This document shows, piece after piece, positions 58,001 through 64,000 of a DNA stretch of 64,000 bases; position 1 is the stretch's first letter, and every line of letters begins with the position of its first letter. The notes under the pieces are model-generated. The model saw only the letters and a list, made by a program, of their open reading frames with translations, did not search any database and was not told the origin of the DNA. The stretch spans positions 807,001 through 871,000 of the forward strand of contig JAEVLN010000023.1 in the NCBI GenBank assembly GCA_018350325.1, in the 5' to 3' direction. The position numbers were made by a program, and so were the translations under genes. The stretch comes from Globodera rostochiensis. Lineage: Eukaryota > Nematoda > Chromadorea > Rhabditida > Heteroderidae.

Positions 58001-61000
58001 CCAGAAAGGTTGCCAAAAGAGCCACCCGTGTTGAGGGGAAAAGATAGTTGTGTTTGTGCCAAAGTATGTCCAAAAAAGAGAGGTGTATAAATACGCCAAT
58101 TGGAATCAGGCATTACGCCAGAAAGGTTGCCAAAAGAGCCACCCGTGTTGAGGGGAAAAGATAGTTGTGTTTGTGCCAAAGTATGTCCAAAAAAGAGAGG
58201 TGTATAAATACGCCAATTGGAATCAGGCATTACGCCAGAAAGGTTGCCAAAAGAGCCACCCGTGTTGAGGGGAAAAGATAGTTGTGTTTGTGCCAAAGTA
58301 TGTCCAAAAAAGAGAGGTGTATAAATACGCCAATTGGAATCAGGCATTACGCCAGAAAGGTTGCCAAAAGAGCCACCCGTGTTGAGGGGAAAAGATAGTT
58401 GTGTTTGTGCCAAAGTATGTCCAAAAAAGAGAGGTGTATAAATACGCCAATTGGAATCAGGCATTACGCCAGAAAGGTTGCCAAAAGAGCCACCAGTGTT
58501 GAGGGGAAAAGATAGTTGTGTTTGTGCCAAAGTATGTCCAAAAAAGAGAGGTGTATAAATACGCCAATTGGAATCAGGCATTACGCCAGAAAGGTTGCCA
58601 AAATAGCCACCCGTGTTGAGGGGAAAAGATAGTTGTGTTTGTGCCAAAGTATGTCCAAAAAAGAGAGGTGTATAAATACGCCAATTGGAATCAGGCATTA
58701 CGCCAGAAAGGTTGCCAAAAGAGCCACCCGTGTTGAGGGGAAAAGATAGTTGTGTTTGTGCCAAAGTATGTCCAAAAAAGAGAGGTGTATAAATACGCCA
58801 ATTGGAATCAGGCATTACGCCAGAAAGGTTGCCAAAAGAGCCACCCGTGTTGAGGGGAAAAGATAGTTGTGTTTGTGCCAAAGTATGTCCAAAAAAGAGA
58901 GGTGTATAAATACGCCAATTGGAATCAGGCATTACGCCAGAAAGGTTGCCAAAAGAGCCACCCGTGTTGAGGGGAAAAGATAGTTGTGTTTGTGCCAAAG
59001 TATGTCCAAAAAAGAGAGGTGTATAAATACGCCAATTGGAATCAGGCATTACGCCAGAAAGGTTGCCAAAAGAGCCACCCGTGTTGAGGGGAAAAGATAG
59101 TTGTGTTTGTGCCAAAGTATGTCCAAAAAAGAGAGGTGTATAAATACGCCAATTGGAATCAGGCATTACGCCAGAAAGGTTGCCAAAAGAGCCACCCGTG
59201 TTGAGGGGAAAAGATAGTTGTGTTTGTGCCAAAGTATGTCCAAAAAAGAGAGGTGTATAAATACGCCAATTGGAATAAGGCATTACGCCAGAAAGGTTGC
59301 CAAAATAGCCACCCGTGTTGAGGGGAAAAGATAGTTGTGTTTGTGCCAAAGTATGTCCAAAAAAGAGAGGTGTATAAATACGCCAATTGGAATCAGGCAT
59401 TACGCCAGAAAGGTTGCCAAAAGAGCCACCCGTGTTGAGGGGAAAAGATAAATTGTGTTTGTGCCAAAGTATGTCCAAAAAAGAGAGGTGTATAAATACG
59501 CCAATTGGAATCAGGCATTACGCCAGAAAGGTTGCCAAAAGAGCCACCCGTGTTGAGGGGAAAAGATAGTTGTGTTTGTGCCAAAGTATGTCCAAAAAAG
59601 AGAGGTGTATAAATACGCCAATTGGAATCAGGCATTACGCCAGAAAGGTTGCCAAAAGAGCCACCCATGTTGAGGGGAAAAGATAGTTGTGTTTGTGCCA
59701 AAGTATGTCCAAAAAAGAGAGGTGTATAAATACGCCAATTGGAATAAGGCATTACGCCAGAAAGGTTTAGTTGTGTTTGTGCCAAAGTATGTCCAAAAAA
59801 GAGAGGTGTATAAATACGCCAATTGGAATAAGGCATTACGCCAGAAAGGTTGCCAAAAGAGCCACCCATGTTGAGGGGAAAAGATAGTTGTGTTTGTGCC
59901 AAAGTATGTCCAAAAAAGAGAGGTGTATAAATACGCCAATTGGAATAAGGCATTACGCCAGAAAGGTTGCCAAAAGAGCCACCCGTGTTGAGGGGAAAAG
60001 ATAGTTGTGTTTGTGCCAAAGTATGTCCAAAAAAGAGAGGTGTATAAATACGCCAATTGGAATCAGGCATTACGCCAGAAAGGTTGCCAAAATAGCCACC
60101 CGTGTTGAGGGGAAAAGATAGTTGTGTTTGTGCCAAAGTATGTCCAAAAAAGAGAGGTGTATAAATACGCCAATTGGAATCAGGCATTACGCCAGAAAGG
60201 TTGCCAAAATAGCCACCCGTGTTGAGGGGAAAAGATAGTTGTGTTTGTGCCAAAGTATGTCCAAAAAAGAGAGGTGTATAAATACGCCAATTGGAATCAG
60301 GCATTACGCCAGAAAGGTTGCCAAAAGAGCCACCCGTGTTGAGGGGAAAAGATAGTTGTGTTTGTGCCAAAGTATGTCCAAAAAAGAGAGGTGTATAAAT
60401 ACGCCAATTGGAATCAGGCATTACGCCAGAAAGGTTGCCAAAAGAGCCACCCGTGTTGAGGGGAAAAGATAGTTGTGTTTGTGCCAAAGTATGTCCAAAA
60501 AAGAGAGGTGTATAAATACGCCAATTGGAATCAGGCATTACGCCAGAAAGGTTGCCAAAAGAGCCACCCGTGTTGAGGGGAAAAGATAGTTGTGTTTGTG
60601 CCAAAGTATGTCCAAAAAAGAGAGGTGTATAAATACGCCAATTGGAATAAGGCATTACGCCAGAAAGGTTGCCAAAAGAGCCACCCGTGTTGAGGGGAAA
60701 AGATAGTTGTGTTTGTGCCAAAGTATGTCCAAAAAAGAGAGGTGTATAAATACGCCAATTGGAATCAGGCATTACGCCAGAAAGGTTGCCAAAAGAGCCA
60801 CCCGTGTTGAGGGGAAAAGATAGTTGTGTTTGTGCCAAAGTATGTCCAAAAAAGAGAGGTGTATAAATACGCCAATTGGAATCAGGCATTACGCCAGAAA
60901 GGTTGCCAAAATAGCCACCCGTGTTGAGGGGAAAAGATAATTGTGTTTGTGCCAAAGTATGTCCAAAAAAGAGAGGTGTATAAATACGCCAATTGGAATC

Positions 61001-62400
61001 AGGCATTACGCCAGAAAGGTTGCCAAAAGAGCCACCCGTGTTGAGGGGAAAAGATAGTTGTGTTTGTGCCAAAGTATGTCCAAAAAGAGAGGTGTATAAA
61101 TACGCCAATTGGAATAAGGCATTACGCCAGAAAGGTTGCCAAAATAGCCACCCGTGTTGAGGGGAAAAGATAGTTGTGTTTGTGCCAAAGTATGTCCAAA
61201 AAGAGAGGTGTATAAATACGCCAATTGGAATCAGGCATTACGCCAGAAAGGTTGCCAAAAGAGCCACCCGTGTTGAGGGGAAAAGATAGTTGTGTTTGTG
61301 CCAAAGTATGTCCAAAAAAGAGAGGTGTATAAATACGCCAATTGGAATAAGGCATTACGCCAGAAAGGTTGCCAAAATAGACACCGTGTGAGGGGAAAAG
61401 ATAGTTGTGCTTGTGCCAAGTATGTCCAAAAAAGAGAGGTGTATAAATACGCCAATTGGAATCAGGCATTACGCCAGAAAGGTTGCCAAAAGAGCCACCC
61501 GTGTTGAGGGGAAAAGATAGTTGTGTTTGTGCCAAAGTATGTCCAAAAAAGAGAGGTGTATAAATACGCCAATTGGAATCAGGCATTACGCCAGAAAGGT
61601 TGCCAAAATAGCCACCGTGTTGAGGGGAAAAGATAGTTGTGTTTGTGCCAAAGTATGTCCAAAAAAGAGAGGTGTATAAATACGCCAAATTGGATATCAG
61701 GCATTACGCCAGTAAATGTTGCAAAATAGCCACTCGTGGTTGAGGGGAAAAGATAATTTGTTTGTCCCAAAGTAATGTCCCAAAAAGAGAGGTGTATAAA
61801 TACTCCAATTGAAATCAGGCATTACTACCCAGAAAGGTTGCCAAAGAGCCACCATGTTGAGGGGAAAAGATGTTGTGTTTGTGCCAAAGTTATGTCCAAA
61901 AAGAGAGAGGTGTATAAATACGCCAAATTGGAATAGGCATTACGCCAAGAAAGTTTGCCAAAAGAGCATCCAGGGTTGAGGGGAAAAAGGTAGTGTGTTT
62001 GTGCCAAAGTAGTCCAAAAAGAGAGGTGTATTACTCCAATTGTAATAAGCATTACGCCAGAAAGGTTGCCAAAATAGCCACCGTGTGTGTTGAGGGGAAA
62101 AGATAGTTGTGTTTTGCCAAAGTATGTCAAAAAGAGGAGGTGTTGTATAAATAAGCCAAATTGGAATCAGGCATTAAGCCAGAAGGTTGCCAAAAGTAGC
62201 ATCCCTGTTGAGGGGAAAATGATAGTGTGTTGTGCAAAGTATGTCCAAAAAAGAGAGAGAGGTGTATAAATACCGCCAATTGGGAAAAAGGCATTACGCC
62301 AAGAACCGTTGCAAAGAGCCACCTGTTGAGGGGAAATATATTGTTTTTGTGCCAAAGTATGTCCAAAAAAGAGAGGTGTATAATACGCCAATTGGAAAAA
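52022..62400 (+). repeat. 117-bp satellite array, roughly 88 copies
   Basis: The monomer begins (arbitrarily) ATAAATACGCCAATTGGAAT, continues CAGGCATTACGCCAGAAAGG, TTGCCAAAAGAGCCACCCGT, GTTGAGGGGAAAAGATAGTT, GTGTTTGTGCCAAAGTATGT and ends CCAAAAAAGAGAGGTGT. Most copies are identical apart from a few recurrent sites (AATC/AATA, AAGAGCC/AATAGCC, CCCGTG/CCATG). Several shortened monomers occur near 52,107, 52,205, 52,885 and 59,767. Because 117 = 39 x 3, frames remain open over kilobases on both strands, including a 1,624-codon minus-strand frame; this follows from the period and is not evidence of a protein. Each monomer contains GTATAAATA, a TATA-box-like sequence. The array directly abuts a transposase fragment on its left. 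Confidence 0.95.
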
Positions 62401-62923
62401 ATAGCCAGAAATCCAAAAACAGGCTTAGGAAATAATGGCCAAAGTTTTCCAAAAAGAAGTGTTCAAAGATGAAAGGATTGAAAAAGCCAAAGAACGGTTA
62501 CGCCAAAAGAAAGGTACCTGAAGTGCAAAAAGAGGGGTAAATACCAAAAAAGGTGAAAAAGTTCCAAAAAGCACGGAGGGGAAAAGATAGTGTGTGAATA
62601 GAAAAGTGGTGCAAAATAGCCAAGAAAGGATTACGCCAAGTTGCAAAAGCACCCGGGGGGAAAATAGTGTTGAAAGTATGAAAGTGCCAAAGTAGTCCAA
62701 AGAGGTTAAATAATTGAAAGCACAAAAGGGAAAAGCCAGGGAAATTAGGGTGCAAATAGGCAAAAGGTTATAAATACGCCAAGAAGTTAGAAAGTAAAAC
62801 CTGTGAAAGATATTGTTTGGAAAGTATGTGGGGTGTTAAAAAAGCCAAGGGAAAGGTTAAAACCCCAAAAAACCCGGGGGGGGTTTAAAAAAAAAGGGGG
62901 GGTGTTTTGGGTGCCAAAAAAAA
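61690..62923. repeat. Decayed satellite end, probable low-quality sequence
   Basis: From about 61,690 the monomers acquire many single-base indels (TACGCCAAATTGGATATCAG, TACTCCAATTGAAATCAGGC), and beyond 62,400 only shuffled satellite words remain (GTGCCAAA, ACGCCAAG, GGGGAAAA), ending in GGGGGG and AAAAAA runs. This pattern resembles an uncorrected consensus at the end of a contig more than natural decay. Confidence 0.6.
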
Positions 62924-62924
62924 N
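62924..62924. other. Ambiguous base (N), likely sequence join
   Basis: The only N in the window lies between decayed satellite and normal AT-rich intron-like DNA. It probably marks a gap or a scaffold join. Confidence 0.7.
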
Positions 62925-63013
62925 AATTGCAATTTGGAATGCCGTAAATTTATAAAAATAATAAAACCAAATTAAAATTATTTAATTTGTTTTAATTCCT
63001 TTATAATAATTAG

Positions 63014-63149
63014 GCACTTCGCTGGGCGGACGAAAAATGCCGTCAAAATGGGGAAGAGCCTTCGGCTGCGAATAGACGCGAAATGCTCGGCCCGGCACTT
63101 TTCAAAATTCGTTTTCCCCTCATTTCACAAGAGGACTTTGAGAATATTG
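63014..63149 (+). CDS. BTB-BACK protein, BACK-domain exon
   Basis: After a TAATTAG acceptor the frame reads ALRWADEKCRQNGEEPSAAN and RREMLGPALFKIRFPLISQE, then DFENI, and ends at the donor G|GTTTG. This is the BACK-domain pattern of BTBD1/2/3/6-type proteins (A-L-x-W-A-x-x-x-C then R-x-x-L-G-x-A-L-x-x-I-R-x-P). Such proteins use the BTB domain for Cullin-3 binding and act as substrate adaptors for ubiquitin ligases. The upstream BTB exons would lie beyond the N at 62,924 and are not in the window. The exon has 136 bp and leaves phase 1, matching the next exon. Confidence 0.8.
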
Positions 63150-63223
63150 GTTTGAACATTTTGGGGACCTTTCATTTCTTTTGGGTTTAAAATACGGTTG
63201 ACGACCACCTGCGCTTTTGACAG

Positions 63224-63361
63224 TTCCGTCCGGAGTGTTGACGGATGCCGAGCTGGTCAGCATTTTACGGCACTATTTGCGTCCGGACCGCGCGCTGCCC
63301 GAGCCTTACCAGCTGCAATTTCCAACTAATGGGCGTGCCGAGACCAAATCGGACGGCGATG
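63224..63361 (+). CDS. BTB-BACK protein, second exon
   Basis: It follows a 74-bp intron ending TTTTGACAG. In phase with the previous exon it reads (N-I-)VPSGVLTDAELVSILRHYLR, then PDRALPEPYQLQFPTNGRAE and TKSDGD. S-G-V-L-T-x-x-E is the conserved continuation of the BACK domain in BTBD proteins. The donor is G|GTAGGC. Confidence 0.8.
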
Positions 63362-63912
63362 GTAGGCTTAAGAGGACGTGGGCATGTTTTGCAACTTTTG
63401 TGTGCCATTCTTTTTCTGAAAAAACAGATTTTATAAGCTTTCCAACATGTTGAAAAGCATAAATAACGTTTAAACTTTAAAGCGGTTAAGAAAAACACAA
63501 TTTTAAAAATTTCAACTAGATCAATGGGCATAAAAAGTGGCACTTTTGATTTGGCTATGAAAAAAGTCTTAAAAAGCGGTTGAAATTTATTTTTCTATAT
63601 GCAATACTCCTATATGAGTAGAGCACTTTGATAGGTAAAAACGGACCGTAGCTTTTCATACCGGCGAGATAAAAATTCTCGATCCGGTTAGGTCAAAATT
63701 CCCGATACCGATTTTCCGGTTTAAACCGGTTTGCATAGAGTAGGCTCCGGATAGCGGATTCTGCGTCCTGTGCAAAAACCCCGCTTGCGGATCCGTCACC
63801 TCCGTGCTTTTATGAAATAGTTATCAAAAAGGGCCACTTTTCATTCAATGACCGGCACAAAAGCAAAATGTTATTTAATATTTTGAAAAAACTAAAAGTT
63901 ATATTTCCTTAG
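63362..63912 (+). other. Intron of the BTB-BACK gene
   Basis: The intron is about 551 bp with GTAGGC and TTTCCTTAG ends. It contains a GC-richer stretch at 63,640-63,800 with the 14-bp palindrome CCGGTTTAAACCGG, which looks like a dispersed repeat rather than an exon. Confidence 0.5.
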
Positions 63913-64000
63913 GACTAACCCTTCAAAATCGATGGGATTCCGCTGCATGCCACCGGGACCTTACGCTCATTGAGCCCGATCGATTGATTGTCCAATTTAA
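63913..64000 (+). CDS. BTB-BACK protein, third exon (runs off the window)
   Basis: After TTTCCTTAG the exon joins in phase and reads [20 protein letters not shown] then EPDRLIVQF to the window edge. The W-D-x-x-x-C-H-x-x-L-x-L pattern resembles the start of a SPRY-like or related beta-sandwich domain, but it is too short to be sure. The phase continuity over three exons supports the gene model. Confidence 0.6.

Noticed and set aside
54604..59478. 1,624-codon minus-strand open frame (and others of 837 and 571 codons) over the satellite
   Set aside because: The 117-bp monomer is 39 codons long, so any frame without a stop in one monomer stays open through the array; several frames on both strands do so. 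There is no non-repeat domain, and starts and ends are simply damaged monomers.
52022..62400. CRISPR-like repeat array
   Set aside because: Monomers abut without unique spacers, the period is 117 bp and the context is eukaryotic.

Overview
The window reads as nuclear DNA of an intron-bearing metazoan with an AT-rich genome, most plausibly a nematode. The reasons are TTTCAG-like 3' splice sites, GTAAG-type donors, an exon with the GQYTHKVYHV signature of phosphatidylinositol transfer proteins, a Fic-domain exon and a BTB-BACK gene, all scattered in very AT-rich DNA. The species cannot be named from the sequence alone.

Layout. (1) 1-23,211 is an AT-rich, gene-poor block. It holds isolated exon-like islands on both strands (Fic on minus, PITP on plus, several unassigned), old dispersed repeats including two pairs of inverted copies, and a small minisatellite with flanking direct repeats. 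(2) 23,212-52,021 is a head-to-tail pile of rolling-circle (Helitron/Helentron-type) elements. E1 (23,212-27,141) is a complete-looking non-autonomous copy. E2 (27,142-31,896) is a second copy. E3 (31,897-44,143) is a tandem duplicate of E2 that runs on into an intact 2,098-residue transposase gene and a proper 3' end. E4 (44,144-47,672) is a diverged relative filled with minisatellites. E5 (47,673-52,021) is a relative with captured coiled-coil exons and a second, frameshifted and truncated, transposase start. (3) From about 52,022 to 62,400 a 117-bp satellite of roughly 88 copies interrupts the truncated transposase. (4) At 61,690-62,923 the satellite decays into indel-ridden sequence ending at an N, which looks like an assembly seam. 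(5) 63,014-64,000 holds three in-phase exons of a BTB-BACK family gene.

How the parts work together. The E3 protein has AT-hooks, a Ulp1-like (C48) cysteine protease domain with a visible His-Asp-Gln-Cys set, a Helitron N-terminal domain, an HUH nickase with a two-tyrosine motif, and a PIF1-type helicase, so it could mobilise the neighbouring non-autonomous copies that share its ends. Where the ends can be compared, 5' ends start TTACATATATG-like with two subterminal hairpins, and 3' ends carry an AAGCGC-loop-GCGCTT hairpin and finish at CTAG, with the next element starting immediately. All copies carry a tRNA-like segment with RNA polymerase III box A and box B sequences.

The most interesting signals are, first, three minisatellite families of different period upstream of the transposase genes that share a C(TTCG)G tetraloop hairpin with stems that vary in a compensatory way; second, the head-to-tail concatemer with precise junctions; and third, a satellite that appears to have arisen inside a dead transposase gene, each monomer carrying a TATA-box-like TATAAATA. 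Repeat counts and similarities were judged by eye, without alignment software.
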